This document shows, piece after piece, positions 37,816 through 47,615 of a stretch of DNA of 64,000 nucleotides (position 1 is the stretch's first letter; the number at the start of each line of letters is the position of its first letter). The notes beneath the pieces were generated by a model. That model was not told where the DNA came from. It saw only the letters and a program-made list of their open reading frames with translations, and ran no database searches. The translations under genes were made by a program, and so were the position numbers. This stretch comes from Nostoc sp. TCL240-02 (lineage in GTDB: Bacteria > Cyanobacteriota > Cyanobacteriia > Cyanobacteriales > Nostocaceae). Location: positions 4,402,501 to 4,466,500 of the forward strand of contig NZ_CP040094.1 in assembly GCF_013343235.1 (NCBI RefSeq), given 5' to 3'.

Positions 37816-40800
37816 ATGAGTGAGCTAAATTCGGCAGAGGATGGAAGTAACAAAACTTCTGTATCTCCTAACCCCCAAGACTATCTTGAATTCCTAGTGT
37901 CGGTATTACTGATTTTGGATGAAAACTCCGATTTGGCAAGGGTTTACTCGCTGCTGCAAGAAAATTTGACCAAATTGGATGGCACTTTCATCAAGATATT
38001 GCGTTATTGGACAACAACCACTTGGTCTGAGGTGCAGCCAGAAGAAGCATTAATAATTGCAGCAGCGATTGTTAATTTTAGTAATCTAATTCGGAGTTTT
38101 CCCTACGGGAACATCGCTATCAATTTGGAGATAGCAATCGCAGGCTGCGAGGTTGTCGCCCCAATTTTAACTTGTGAGGCATTTCCAGAGTTTTGGGCAA
38201 CAACTCAAAATATGCTGGGTGCAGTTTACCGCATTCGGATCGCAGGCGATCGCGCCCAAAACATAGAACAGGCGATCGCTTGCTATCAACATGCTTTACA
38301 AGTCCGTACCCAGACAGCTTTCCCCGAATTGTGGGCAGAAACCCAAAATAATCTCGGTAATGCGTACAATGAACGAATACTTGGCGAGCGAGCGGAGAAT
38401 GTAGAAATAGCCATTATCTGCTTCCAAGCAGCGTTAAAAGTTCGTACCCGCACTGCATTTCCAGTGGAATGGGCAACAACCCAGAATAATCTGGGTATTG
38501 GCTACTACAATCGACTCAATGGCGATCGCGCCCAAAATCTAGAGCAAGCAATTGTTTATTATCAGAACGCCTTACAAATTCGTACTCAGACAGATTTTTC
38601 CGAAAAGTGGGCAGAAACCCAAAATAACCTTGCCAACGCTTACGGTGAACGGATAAAGGGCGACAGGGCAGAAAATATTGAAGCTGCAATTACCGCCTTT
38701 CAAGCAGCGTTACAAATCTACACTCGCTCTAGCTATCCCCAGGATTGGGCGATGATCCAAAACAACCTGGGAGAAGCTTATCGTGACCGAATTAATGGCA
38801 ACCCTACAGAAAATTTGTTAACAGCAATCTCTGCCTATGAAGCAGCATTACAAGTTTACACTCGCTCTAACTTTCCCCAGCAGTGGGCTATTGTGCAGAA
38901 CAATCAAGGGATTGCTTACTACAGCCTTCAAGATGGCGATGCCTGCGGCGGGCTGCGCCTACGCGCTATTAACTTAGAACAGGCAATTTCTTGCTATCAT
39001 AACGCCTTACAAGTTCGCACTCAAACTGATTTTCCTGAAAATTGGGCTGAAACCCAAAATAATCTCGGTAATGCTTACAGCGAAAGAATATCTGGTAGTC
39101 GAGAAGAAAACCTGGACTTAGCAATCAGCGCCTATCAAGCAGCATTGCAAGTCCACACCCGCGAAGCTTTCTCTCAGGAATGGGCAAAAACTCACAATAA
39201 TTTAGCCCTAGTTTACCGCGATCACGGACAGAGTTTTGAGGCAATTACATGTTTGCAGTCAGCTTTGGAAGTCTACACCCCCACTACCTTTCCGGTTGAA
39301 TGTCTTGTTTGTGGTCGCAACCTTGGCAATATAGCTTATACAATTCAAGACTGGGATAAGGCAATTGAAGGCTACAGTGTGGCGATCAAAGCTGTAGAAC
39401 AAAGTCGCAGCTGGGTGAACACCGACAAACGCCGACAGGAAGTTTTGGGAGCAGCAATTGATGTTTACGCCAAGATAGTGCAAGTTCATATCAATACTGC
39501 TCAACACAACCGTGCTTTAGAATACGTCGAGCGTAGTAAAACCCGCAATCTTGTCGAACTACTGGCTAACAAAAACCTTTACCCAAAAAGCGATTTATAT
39601 CCAAGGTCAGAAGATTATCAGAAAATATGTAACCAAATTGACCAATTTAGGCAGGGAATACCTGCAAAACAAAGGCAATTAGAAATAATTCTCGGAAGTC
39701 GGGAGTCAGAAGCAAGAAATATAGCTTACCAGCAATTGCAAAATGAGTTAAATCGGTTGCAAAAACAGCGAGATAACATCCTTGCAGACATCAACAAAGT
39801 AGACCCCAGTTTCAAATTCACTCAACAAGTTGAAACCATCGCCTTTAGCGATGTTCAATCTTTGATTGACGACCGTACCGCTATCATTGAGTGGTATATC
39901 ACCGACGACAAGATTCTTACTTTTATTATCACTCGCCACAGTCCCCAGCCTAAAGTTATCCAATCCTCTGCTGAAGATTTAAATGCGTTATTAAAACGTG
40001 TCAGTGCATATCTGCGTCTTTATTATCGCAATGATAACAAAAAATGGTGGCGCAATCAGTTAGAATCTCGCCTGCAAAATCTTGCCGGAATTTTGCATAT
40101 AGATGAAATAATCTCACACATACCAGCAGAGTGCGATCGCCTAATTCTCATCCCTCATCGCTTCTTGCATTTATTACCACTTCACGCTTTACCATTGGGG
40201 AACAAGCAACTAGCGAATGGACAGAAAAAACAAAATTGTCTGTTGGATAAATTTCCTAGAGGTGTGGGATATGCCCCTAGCTGCCAATTACTGCAACTCA
40301 GCCAAAATCAACAACGTCCTAATTTTAGTAAATTCTTTGCTATCCAAAACCCGACAGGTGATTTAAGCTACACTAATTTAGAAGTTGAAATTATTGGCTC
40401 ATTCTTTGCTGAAACTCAAGTTTTAGTTAAACAAGAAGCGACTAAAGTAGCTTTAAATGACAATAATAATTTAAAATTAGCCCACTGTTGCCACTTTTGT
40501 TGTCATGGTGATTTTAACTTGGCATCCCCTTTAGAATCAGCATTAATATTAGCAGATAATGAACGACTTACTTTAGCAGAAATTTTTGCATTAAATTTAA
40601 ATCAATGCCGTTTAATTACCCTATCTGCCTGTGAAACTGGCATCGCAGATCCCACCAATATCAGTGATGAATATATTAGTTTACCCAGTGGTTTCCTTTA
40701 TGCAGGAAGTCCGAGTGTAGTAAGTAGTCTTTGGACAGTAAATGACTTATCAACAGCTTTATTAATGATTAAGTTTTATCAAAATTTACGTAAATATTTT

Positions 40801-41007
40801 TCAGTAGCAGTTGGCTTAAATCAATCCCAGCAATGGCTGCGGGATGCGACTAAAATACAGCTAGAGGAGTGGATTGCAGAGCATCAGTTAAGGTTAGATT
40901 TTACACTCAGGATGCAGCTACGCCGTTTGTTTTATCAAAAGCCTGATGATTTTCAACCATTTCAATCGCCTTTTTATTGGGCAGCATTTTGTGCAATAGG
41001 AAATTAA
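37816..41007 (+). CDS. TPR-CHAT caspase-like protease with header module
   Basis: The true start is ATG 37816, 2 bp after the previous stop; the longer frame begins at a TTG inside the upstream gene. The header module covers about residues 20-135. About nine TPR-like units follow (NNLGNAYNERILGERAENVE pattern), then the YVERSKTRNLVELL linker (about 575), a coiled stretch (LQNELNRLQKQRDNILAD) and CHAT (about 730-1063). His897 (CCHG) and Cys939 (SACETG) are intact. One TPR loop carries an in-frame 29-bp GC-rich repeat (38936-38964) that inserts ACGGLRLR between GD and A-NLEQAI. Confidence 0.88.
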   Translation: MSELNSAEDGSNKTSVSPNPQDYLEFLVSVLLILDENSDLARVYSLLQENLTKLDGTFIKILRYWTTTTWSEVQPEEALIIAAAIVNFSNLIRSFPYGNIAINLEIAIAGCEVVAPILTCEAFPEFWATTQNMLGAVYRIRIAGDRAQNIEQAIACYQHALQVRTQTAFPELWAETQNNLGNAYNERILGERAENVEIAIICFQAALKVRTRTAFPVEWATTQNNLGIGYYNRLNGDRAQNLEQAIVYYQNALQIRTQTDFSEKWAETQNNLANAYGERIKGDRAENIEAAITAFQAALQIYTRSSYPQDWAMIQNNLGEAYRDRINGNPTENLLTAISAYEAALQVYTRSNFPQQWAIVQNNQGIAYYSLQDGDACGGLRLRAINLEQAISCYHNALQVRTQTDFPENWAETQNNLGNAYSERISGSREENLDLAISAYQAALQVHTREAFSQEWAKTHNNLALVYRDHGQSFEAITCLQSALEVYTPTTFPVECLVCGRNLGNIAYTIQDWDKAIEGYSVAIKAVEQSRSWVNTDKRRQEVLGAAIDVYAKIVQVHINTAQHNRALEYVERSKTRNLVELLANKNLYPKSDLYPRSEDYQKICNQIDQFRQGIPAKQRQLEIILGSRESEARNIAYQQLQNELNRLQKQRDNILADINKVDPSFKFTQQVETIAFSDVQSLIDDRTAIIEWYITDDKILTFIITRHSPQPKVIQSSAEDLNALLKRVSAYLRLYYRNDNKKWWRNQLESRLQNLAGILHIDEIISHIPAECDRLILIPHRFLHLLPLHALPLGNKQLANGQKKQNCLLDKFPRGVGYAPSCQLLQLSQNQQRPNFSKFFAIQNPTGDLSYTNLEVEIIGSFFAETQVLVKQEATKVALNDNNNLKLAHCCHFCCHGDFNLASPLESALILADNERLTLAEIFALNLNQCRLITLSACETGIADPTNISDEYISLPSGFLYAGSPSVVSSLWTVNDLSTALLMIKFYQNLRKYFSVAVGLNQSQQWLRDATKIQLEEWIAEHQLRLDFTLRMQLRRLFYQKPDDFQPFQSPFYWAAFCAIGN
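38936..38964. repeat. 29-bp GC-rich repeat inserted in frame in a TPR-CHAT gene
   Basis: It starts GCGATGCCTGCGGCGG and ends CTGCGCCTACGC. Paralogous units read GDRAQNLEQAI; here the loop reads GD-ACGGLRLRA-INLEQAI. The reading frame is kept. Confidence 0.75.
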
Positions 41008-41152
41008 TTCGAGGATTATTCATGAATATGTGATAAAATCAACACCCAGTAATTAGCTGATTTAATTATCTAATACTGGCTTTAGCGTTGGAATTGAGTC
41101 TTATCTAGGAAGTAGTGAACTAACTTGCTGTCAATTAACTGTGGTGACCATT

Positions 41153-42289
41153 ATGACAAATTTGAGAGAGAATGTTGACGATTTTGCAAAAGATATAAAA
41201 AGTCTCAACATTTTAGTGGTTGGTAAGACAGGCGTGGGGAAAAGTACTCTCATAAACGCTATTTTCGGAGAAGAAACAGCAAAAACAGGAGCCGGATTTC
41301 CAGTTACACAATATTTTGAAAAGTATTTAATTGAAGAAGAAGGATCTATCCCCATTGTTCTGTATGACTCTGCTGGTTGCGAATTAGGTAGGGAGGATAG
41401 TTTTGTAGATGACACTCGCAAGTTCTTAGATGGTCAACTAGGAAAAGGGGTTGAGGAACAAATACACGTAGCTTGGTATTTGGTAAGTGCCCCGTCTGCT
41501 AGATTTGAGGCTTTTGAAGCAGTAATAATTAATAAGTTATATGAGCAGCGTATTCCTGTAATAATTGTTCTGTCGCAGTGCGATCGTGCTGCAAGAAAGG
41601 AAATAGATGGCATAATAGGAGCAATTGATAGCCTTGATTTCAAGAAAGTTTATAACATAATTGAAGTTTCAGCTTCACCTTTAGAGCAACTGAAAATAGA
41701 ACCTTTTGGGCTGAATGAACTAGTAAAGAGAACTACTGAATTATTACCCAAAGTGTTAGGTGATGCCTTTATTGCTAGGCAGGTTGTTGATGTGAAGGCT
41801 AAACGCTTTGTGGCTCTGGGATATGTTGCTACATCTGCAATTGCATGTTTTGGTACGGGTTTTGTCCCGATTCCGTTTACGACTCCTGCTGCTGCTTTAA
41901 TTGCTCAAACAGTTCTGTGGAACCAGATAGCTGCCTTGTACCGATTTGATAAGATTAAAGGCATGGCAAGTCTCTGGACAAAAATCACTACATCAAAAGA
42001 GGCTTTAGTCACTCTAGCGGCGACTACAATTGCTGATTTCTTCTTTTTTGTTCCGATTACTTCTCTTCTTGCGGGAGGTACAGCAGCAACATTTGTCGTC
42101 ATTGTTGGTTTCGCATTAACTAAAACTTTTGAGGAACTTGCGATGAAAGAGTTGGATGGAGTGAGTATGGAAGAGATTGAGAATTTGCTACAAGTGATCT
42201 TCAAAAAGAACTTCGATAAGTATAAGAGTATACGAATTAGAGAGAAGAAAGATGTGGATAAACTTAGAGATGACTTTTTGAATAGTTAA
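41153..42289 (+). CDS. P-loop GTPase with C-terminal hydrophobic DUF697-like region
   Basis: The GTPase has Walker A GKTGVGKST (about residues 24-32), the G3 motif DSAG (about 72-75) and a G4-like SQCD (about 142-145). The C-terminal third has paired hydrophobic helices (YVATSAIACFGTGFVPIPF; ADFFFFVPITSLLAGGTAAT) as in Era/YfjP-type GTPases with a DUF697 domain, which associate with membranes. I choose ATG 41153 over two in-frame GTG codons at 41141/41144. It sits between TPR-CHAT genes on the same strand, 145 bp after one and followed by a CHAT relic. Related GTPases are recurring members of prokaryotic conflict loci; a membrane-acting effector or switch is an inference. Confidence 0.82.
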   Translation: MTNLRENVDDFAKDIKSLNILVVGKTGVGKSTLINAIFGEETAKTGAGFPVTQYFEKYLIEEEGSIPIVLYDSAGCELGREDSFVDDTRKFLDGQLGKGVEEQIHVAWYLVSAPSARFEAFEAVIINKLYEQRIPVIIVLSQCDRAARKEIDGIIGAIDSLDFKKVYNIIEVSASPLEQLKIEPFGLNELVKRTTELLPKVLGDAFIARQVVDVKAKRFVALGYVATSAIACFGTGFVPIPFTTPAAALIAQTVLWNQIAALYRFDKIKGMASLWTKITTSKEALVTLAATTIADFFFFVPITSLLAGGTAATFVVIVGFALTKTFEELAMKELDGVSMEEIENLLQVIFKKNFDKYKSIRIREKKDVDKLRDDFLNS

Positions 42290-42324
42290 GGTTCTCATCA
42301 AATAGATATAAATATTCGCGCTAC

Positions 42325-42520
42325 CAGTAATCTCCTCAAACAAGAAATAGCCACTAAAGAAGCCTTGATGATACTGCCCTTACTGCTGTCCACTCGCCCA
42401 CTTTAGCTGTCACGGCTACTTTAACGCCACCCAACCTCGCAAATCTGCCCTCATTGTAGCTAATGCCCAGCTTTTTGTGCGATCGGTCAGTGATAAAGGA
42501 ATATTGGAAATTCCAATATC
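42325..42520 (+). pseudogene. CHAT-gene relic
   Basis: This non-coding stretch is clearly homologous to the CHAT part of the next gene. Shared words include CAAGAAATAGCCACTAAA, the GTCACGGCTACTTTAACGCC run around the catalytic His codon, and TGTGCGATCGGTCAGT, the C-terminal CAIGQ end. It is out of frame, and the segment between AQL and the last residues is deleted. It records loss of an earlier CHAT gene next to the GTPase. The remaining bases to 42602 are AT-rich leader. Confidence 0.75.
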
Positions 42521-42602
42521 TAATATTGATTGAATAATTGGCTATGGTAATTAATTATTTTTACAATTTTGAATTAAGGATTATTAAATATCAGCTAAAT
42601 AT

Positions 42603-45600
42603 ATGAATAAGCAAAACAATAAAAATCATCGAAATTTAATAGAACAGTTAATTAATTGTGCCAACAAAAGAGAAATAAATGAAATTATACGAAATAATTT
42701 TGATGACATTGATATTAATTTTTTAAGGATGTTACAACAAGAAGAAGTAAGATTGCAGCAGGAAGATAATAATGATAAGGTAAATTTACTAAAAGATATA
42801 GTTAGACAGTTGGCTGAGTTTTTAGGTATAGAAAAGGACGAGTTAAGGATTGCCGAAATTGAGTCCAGTAAATTACCTTTAAAAATAGATGGTAATACGT
42901 CTTTACCAACACCATCGATTATGACTTCTTCATCAGTTCCACGGTCTGAGTCCCAACATCGTTTTATCTTGCGGGTATTGCAGGCAACTGACGAAAGCAA
43001 AGGCAATCCCCAAGTCGTGTACCCATTGCTGCAAGGGAATCTAAACCTACTTGATGATAACTTTGCTCAAGCCCTGACAAACTACGCAACTGCTACTTTT
43101 TCAACAATAAAGTTAGATACAGCACATGCTACCGCAGTAGCTATTTTGAGTTTCAGTAACATGATTGGACAGTTTCCACTAGGGAAACGGGCGATAAATT
43201 TGGAGATTGCGATCGCTGGTTATGAGGCAATTACCCTATTTTTTACCAATGGGGCTTTTCCTTTTGAATGGGCATTAACTCAAATGAATTTGGGAAATGT
43301 TTATATTGGTAGAATTAGGGGAGAGAAAGCCGAGAATCTCGAACTGGCAATTCAAGCTTACCAACAGGCTTTATCGGTTTTCACCCGCGAAGCGTTTCCC
43401 ACTAATTGGGCAGAGACTCAAATGAATTTGGGAAGTGCATATAGCAACAGGATCGTAGGAAAGAAAGCTGACAATTTTGAACAAGCAATTCGCTGCCATC
43501 AGCAAGCTTTATCAGTTCTCACCCGCGAAGCATTCCCCATCGGTTGGGCAAGGACTCAAAATAATTTGGGACTTGCTTACCGCGAAAGAATAAAGGGAGA
43601 TAAAGCTGAAAATCTCGAACAGGCAATTAACAGCCATCAGCAGGCTTTATCAGTTCTTACCCGTGAAGCGTTTCCCGCAGATTGGGCAGGGATTCAAATG
43701 AATTTGGCAAGTGCCTATCGCGAAAGAATAAAGGGAGAGAAAGCTGAGAATCTCGAACGGTCAATTCACGCTTACCAACAGGTTTTATTAGTTCTTACCC
43801 GCGAAGCGTTCCCTATGGATTGGGCAGGGGTTCAAATGAATTTGGTAGGTGCTTACTGCAATAGAATCAGGGGAGAGAAAGCTGAGAATATTGAACGGGC
43901 AATTCAGGCTTGCCAGCAGGCTTTATTGGTTTTCACCCGCGAAGCGTTCCCTATGGATTGGGCAGGGGTTCAAATGAATTTGGTAGGTGCTTACTGCAAT
44001 AGAATCAGGGGAGAGAAAGCTGAGAATATTGAACGGGCAATTCAGGCTTGCCAGCAGGCTTTATTGGTTTTCACCCGCGAAGCGTTTCCCACTAATTGGG
44101 CAGAGACTCAAATGAATTTGGGAAGTGCTTACAGCAGTAGAATCAAGGGAGAGAAAGCCGAGAATACCGAACTAGCGATTCAGGCTTACCAGCAGGCTTT
44201 ATTAGTTTTCACCCGCGAAGCGTTTCCCACTAATTGGGCAGAGATTCAAAGTAATTTGGGACAACTAAGGGATGCACTGAATCGAAATACTAAAGTCGAT
44301 TTACGAGATATTAATGGAGAGGAGATAGAGTTATATTTTCAATTCTTAATGCAGCTACTAGAAACCACTGAAAAAAGTAATGGTAATGCACAGTTAGTTT
44401 ACCCTCTGTTAGCAAAGAATTTAGATAAACTAGACGGGTTGTTAAGAGAAATATTACGCCAGTGGGGGATAAATAAACTTAGAGACGTTCAACCAGATGA
44501 GGCGAAGTATCTAGCCGCAGTTATTTTTAAATTTAGCAATCTAATAGCAGAATTTCCCTTGGGTAGCAAAGCCAATAATATGGAAACTACTATTACTGGC
44601 TATGAATTGGCACTAACAATCTGCTCTCAACAATCTTTACCGCAATCTTGGGCTGAAATACAAAATAATCTTGGAAATGCCTACATTGATAGAATTCGAG
44701 GAGATAGGGCAGACAATATCGAAAATGCGATCGCTGCTTTTACTGCGGCATTGACTGTCATAAGAAGAGAAACTCAGCCTCAAGATTGGGCGATGACACA
44801 AAATAGTCTTGCAGCCGCTTATGTTAATAGAATCCAAGGAGATAGGGCAGACAATATCGAAAATGCCATTGTTGCTCTGACTGACGCTTTGACTGTCGTA
44901 ACAAGGGAGTCATCGCCCCAAGATTGGGCAATGATGCAAAATAGCCTTGGAATCGCCTACTGTAACAGAATTCAAGGAAATAAGGCAGAGAATCTTGAAA
45001 ATGCTATCACCGCTTTGACTAATGCATTAACTGTCATAACAAGGGAAACTTTGCCTCAAGATTGGGCAATAATGCAAAATGTTCTCGGAATTGCCTACTT
45101 ATACAGAACTTTGGGAGATAGGGCAGAGAATCTCGAAAATGCTATCACCGCTTTCACTGCGGCATTGACCGTCATGTCAAAGGAAGCTTTGCCTCAAGAT
45201 TGGGCAATGACACAAAATAATCTTGGGCTTGCCTACGGTAACAGAATTTTGGGAGATAGGGCAGAGAATCTCGAAAATGCCATCACCGCTTTCACTAATG
45301 CATTAACTGTCAGAACAAGGGAAGCTTTGCCTCAAGATTGGGCTGGAACGCAAAATAATCTTGGGCTTGCCTATCGTAATAGAATTTTGGGAGATAAGGC
45401 AGAGAATCTTGAAAATGCCATTGATGCTTATAAGAAAGCTTTGACTATCAGAACAAGGGAAGATTTACCTCAAGATTGGGCTGGAACGCAAAATAACCTC
45501 GGAACTGCCTACATTGATAGAATTCGAGGAAATAAGTTAGAGAATCTTGAAAATGCCATTGATGCGTATGAGAAGGCTTTGACTATCAGAACAAGGGAAG

Positions 45601-47564
45601 ATTTACCCCAAGATTGGGCTAGAATGCAAAATAATCTGGGAACTGCCTACGGTCAGAGAATCCGAGGAGATAAGGCAGAGAATCTCGAAAATGCGATCGC
45701 TGCTTTGACTAATGCATTGACTATCTACAAAAGAGAAGTTTTTCCTCAAGATTGGGCAATGACACAAAAAAATCTCGGAGCTAGCTATATTGACCGAATC
45801 CGAGGAGATAGGGCAGAAAATCTCGAAAATGCTATCGCTGCTTTCTCTGAGGTATTGACTGTCTACAAAAGGGACGCTTGGCCTCTAAAATATGCAGAAA
45901 CATTATTTTATTTAGGTTACGTTTATAAAGAAGTAAACCAGTTTCAATCAGCTTACACAGCTTTTGAATCTGCAATTAGAACGGTAGAATCTTTGCGAGA
46001 TGAAATATTATCTGGTGAAGAAACTAAGCGCAAACAAGCAGAAGAATGGAACAAGCTTTACAGCAGTATGGTAGAAGCTTGCCTGAAATTAGGTAATACA
46101 ACAAAAGCGGTTGAATATATTGAACGTAGCAAAACTAGACATTTAGTCGAACAAATCCTAGAACGTGATTCTAAAACTATCTTTCCTCTGGAAGTAGTCA
46201 CTCAATTAGAAACATACAGAGATAAAATAGCTAAAGGACAATATCAAATCCAAAATGCTACAGCAGATGATCCAACTGCATTAGCCCAACACCTTCAACA
46301 ACTTCGACAAGAGCGTAACGAATTACAAGATCGGTATCTGCCTATCGGTTCTGGTTTTCAGTTTGAGCCATTTTACTTAACTCTCTCACATCACACTGCA
46401 ATTGTTGAGTTTTACATTACAATCGATAAGCTACTAGTCTTTATTATTACCAAGCAAACCCAACAACCCATCGTTTTATCATCCGATTTGATAGACCAAA
46501 ACAAATTAGCAAATTGGGTAAACAGCTATCTCACAGCTTATAGTAGTAAAAAATCTCACTGGCAGCGCCGCCTAACTACACGCCTAAATCTGTTGGCAAA
46601 AATTCTGCACATTGATGAAGTTATTAGACAAATTCCTACAGAATGCAAACAGTTAATTCTCATTCCCCATCGTTACTTGCATTTACTGCCACTTCATGCT
46701 TTGCCACTGGCGGAAGACTCCAATCTTTTTGACAGATTTCCTGGAGGAGTCAGCTATGCCCCTAGTTGTCAACTATTACAACTCGCCCAAACTCGAAAAC
46801 GCCCCGAATTTACTCACCTATTTGCAGTCCAAAACCCTACAGACGACCTTTCTTATACTGATATTGAAGTAGAAACTATCCAAAGCTATTTCAGTAAAAG
46901 TAATCTTCTTAAGCAGAAAATAGCCACTAAACAAGCTATTGATGATATTTCTCTGAGTATCTTCCATTGCGCTCACTTTAGTTGTCACGGCTACTTTAAC
47001 GCCACCCAACCTCGCAAATCTGCCCTGATTTTAGCTAATGCACAGCTAGATTCTGCACCCACACAACTTGATGCAGAAAATTACCTCAGTTTGCAAAATG
47101 GTGGCGTACTTGACCTCAATAAGTGTCTGACTTTAGATAGCATTTTTACTTTAAATCTAAAACAATGTCGCCTCGTCACTCTATCTGCTTGTGAAACCGG
47201 ATTGATTGATTCTCGCAATATCAGCGATGAATATATTGGTTTACCTAGTGGTTTTCTTTATGCAGGTGCTTCCAGTGTCGTCAGTTCTCTTTGGACAGTC
47301 GATGACTTATCCACAGCATTTTTGATGATTCGATTTTATCAAAACCTCCAAAAAGGTTTTACTGTTGCTTTGGCACTCAATCAAGCTCAACTCTGGTTAA
47401 AAGATTTGACCAAGGGAGATTTGGAAACTTGGATTGAAGAAACGCAGTTACCATTAGTAGTGAGGATAAGTCTGCGTCGTCGTTTTTATAAATCAGAAGA
47501 TGATGCTAAACCCTTTAAATCACCTTTTTGTTGGGCAGCTTTCTGTGCGATCGGTCAGTCATGA
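42603..47564 (+). CDS. Giant TPR-CHAT protease with duplicated header-plus-TPR block
   Basis: At 1653 aa this is the longest protein here. After a 110-aa helical N-terminus (residues about 1-75 rich in charged helix) comes header module 1 (about 115-230), about seven 46-aa TPR-like units, then a second header module (about 575-690) and about ten more units. The YIERSKTRHLVEQILERD linker (about 1175) precedes CHAT (about 1310-1653), with His1462 (FSCHGYFN) and Cys1530 (LSACETGLID). Two adjacent units (43797-44072) are identical at DNA level. An active protease is expected. It is followed after 52 bp by the phosphoesterase gene on the same strand. Confidence 0.9.
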   Translation: MNKQNNKNHRNLIEQLINCANKREINEIIRNNFDDIDINFLRMLQQEEVRLQQEDNNDKVNLLKDIVRQLAEFLGIEKDELRIAEIESSKLPLKIDGNTSLPTPSIMTSSSVPRSESQHRFILRVLQATDESKGNPQVVYPLLQGNLNLLDDNFAQALTNYATATFSTIKLDTAHATAVAILSFSNMIGQFPLGKRAINLEIAIAGYEAITLFFTNGAFPFEWALTQMNLGNVYIGRIRGEKAENLELAIQAYQQALSVFTREAFPTNWAETQMNLGSAYSNRIVGKKADNFEQAIRCHQQALSVLTREAFPIGWARTQNNLGLAYRERIKGDKAENLEQAINSHQQALSVLTREAFPADWAGIQMNLASAYRERIKGEKAENLERSIHAYQQVLLVLTREAFPMDWAGVQMNLVGAYCNRIRGEKAENIERAIQACQQALLVFTREAFPMDWAGVQMNLVGAYCNRIRGEKAENIERAIQACQQALLVFTREAFPTNWAETQMNLGSAYSSRIKGEKAENTELAIQAYQQALLVFTREAFPTNWAEIQSNLGQLRDALNRNTKVDLRDINGEEIELYFQFLMQLLETTEKSNGNAQLVYPLLAKNLDKLDGLLREILRQWGINKLRDVQPDEAKYLAAVIFKFSNLIAEFPLGSKANNMETTITGYELALTICSQQSLPQSWAEIQNNLGNAYIDRIRGDRADNIENAIAAFTAALTVIRRETQPQDWAMTQNSLAAAYVNRIQGDRADNIENAIVALTDALTVVTRESSPQDWAMMQNSLGIAYCNRIQGNKAENLENAITALTNALTVITRETLPQDWAIMQNVLGIAYLYRTLGDRAENLENAITAFTAALTVMSKEALPQDWAMTQNNLGLAYGNRILGDRAENLENAITAFTNALTVRTREALPQDWAGTQNNLGLAYRNRILGDKAENLENAIDAYKKALTIRTREDLPQDWAGTQNNLGTAYIDRIRGNKLENLENAIDAYEKALTIRTREDLPQDWARMQNNLGTAYGQRIRGDKAENLENAIAALTNALTIYKREVFPQDWAMTQKNLGASYIDRIRGDRAENLENAIAAFSEVLTVYKRDAWPLKYAETLFYLGYVYKEVNQFQSAYTAFESAIRTVESLRDEILSGEETKRKQAEEWNKLYSSMVEACLKLGNTTKAVEYIERSKTRHLVEQILERDSKTIFPLEVVTQLETYRDKIAKGQYQIQNATADDPTALAQHLQQLRQERNELQDRYLPIGSGFQFEPFYLTLSHHTAIVEFYITIDKLLVFIITKQTQQPIVLSSDLIDQNKLANWVNSYLTAYSSKKSHWQRRLTTRLNLLAKILHIDEVIRQIPTECKQLILIPHRYLHLLPLHALPLAEDSNLFDRFPGGVSYAPSCQLLQLAQTRKRPEFTHLFAVQNPTDDLSYTDIEVETIQSYFSKSNLLKQKIATKQAIDDISLSIFHCAHFSCHGYFNATQPRKSALILANAQLDSAPTQLDAENYLSLQNGGVLDLNKCLTLDSIFTLNLKQCRLVTLSACETGLIDSRNISDEYIGLPSGFLYAGASSVVSSLWTVDDLSTAFLMIRFYQNLQKGFTVALALNQAQLWLKDLTKGDLETWIEETQLPLVVRISLRRRFYKSEDDAKPFKSPFCWAAFCAIGQS
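43797..44072. repeat. Exact tandem 138-bp duplication (two TPR-like units)
   Basis: 43797-43934 and 43935-44072 are identical. Each encodes one 46-residue unit containing WAGVQMNLVGAYCNRIRGEK. The neighbouring units are similar but diverged. Confidence 0.85.
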
Positions 47565-47615
47565 CGAAATATCGATAATATACAGCTAAGATTATCGGTA
47601 GAATCTGCCCAAATT

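Noticed and set aside
43300..45900. Regularly spaced repeats that could suggest a CRISPR array
   Set aside because: The repeat period is 138 bp, all in one open frame, and encodes 46-aa TPR-like units; there are no short direct repeats with unrelated spacers.
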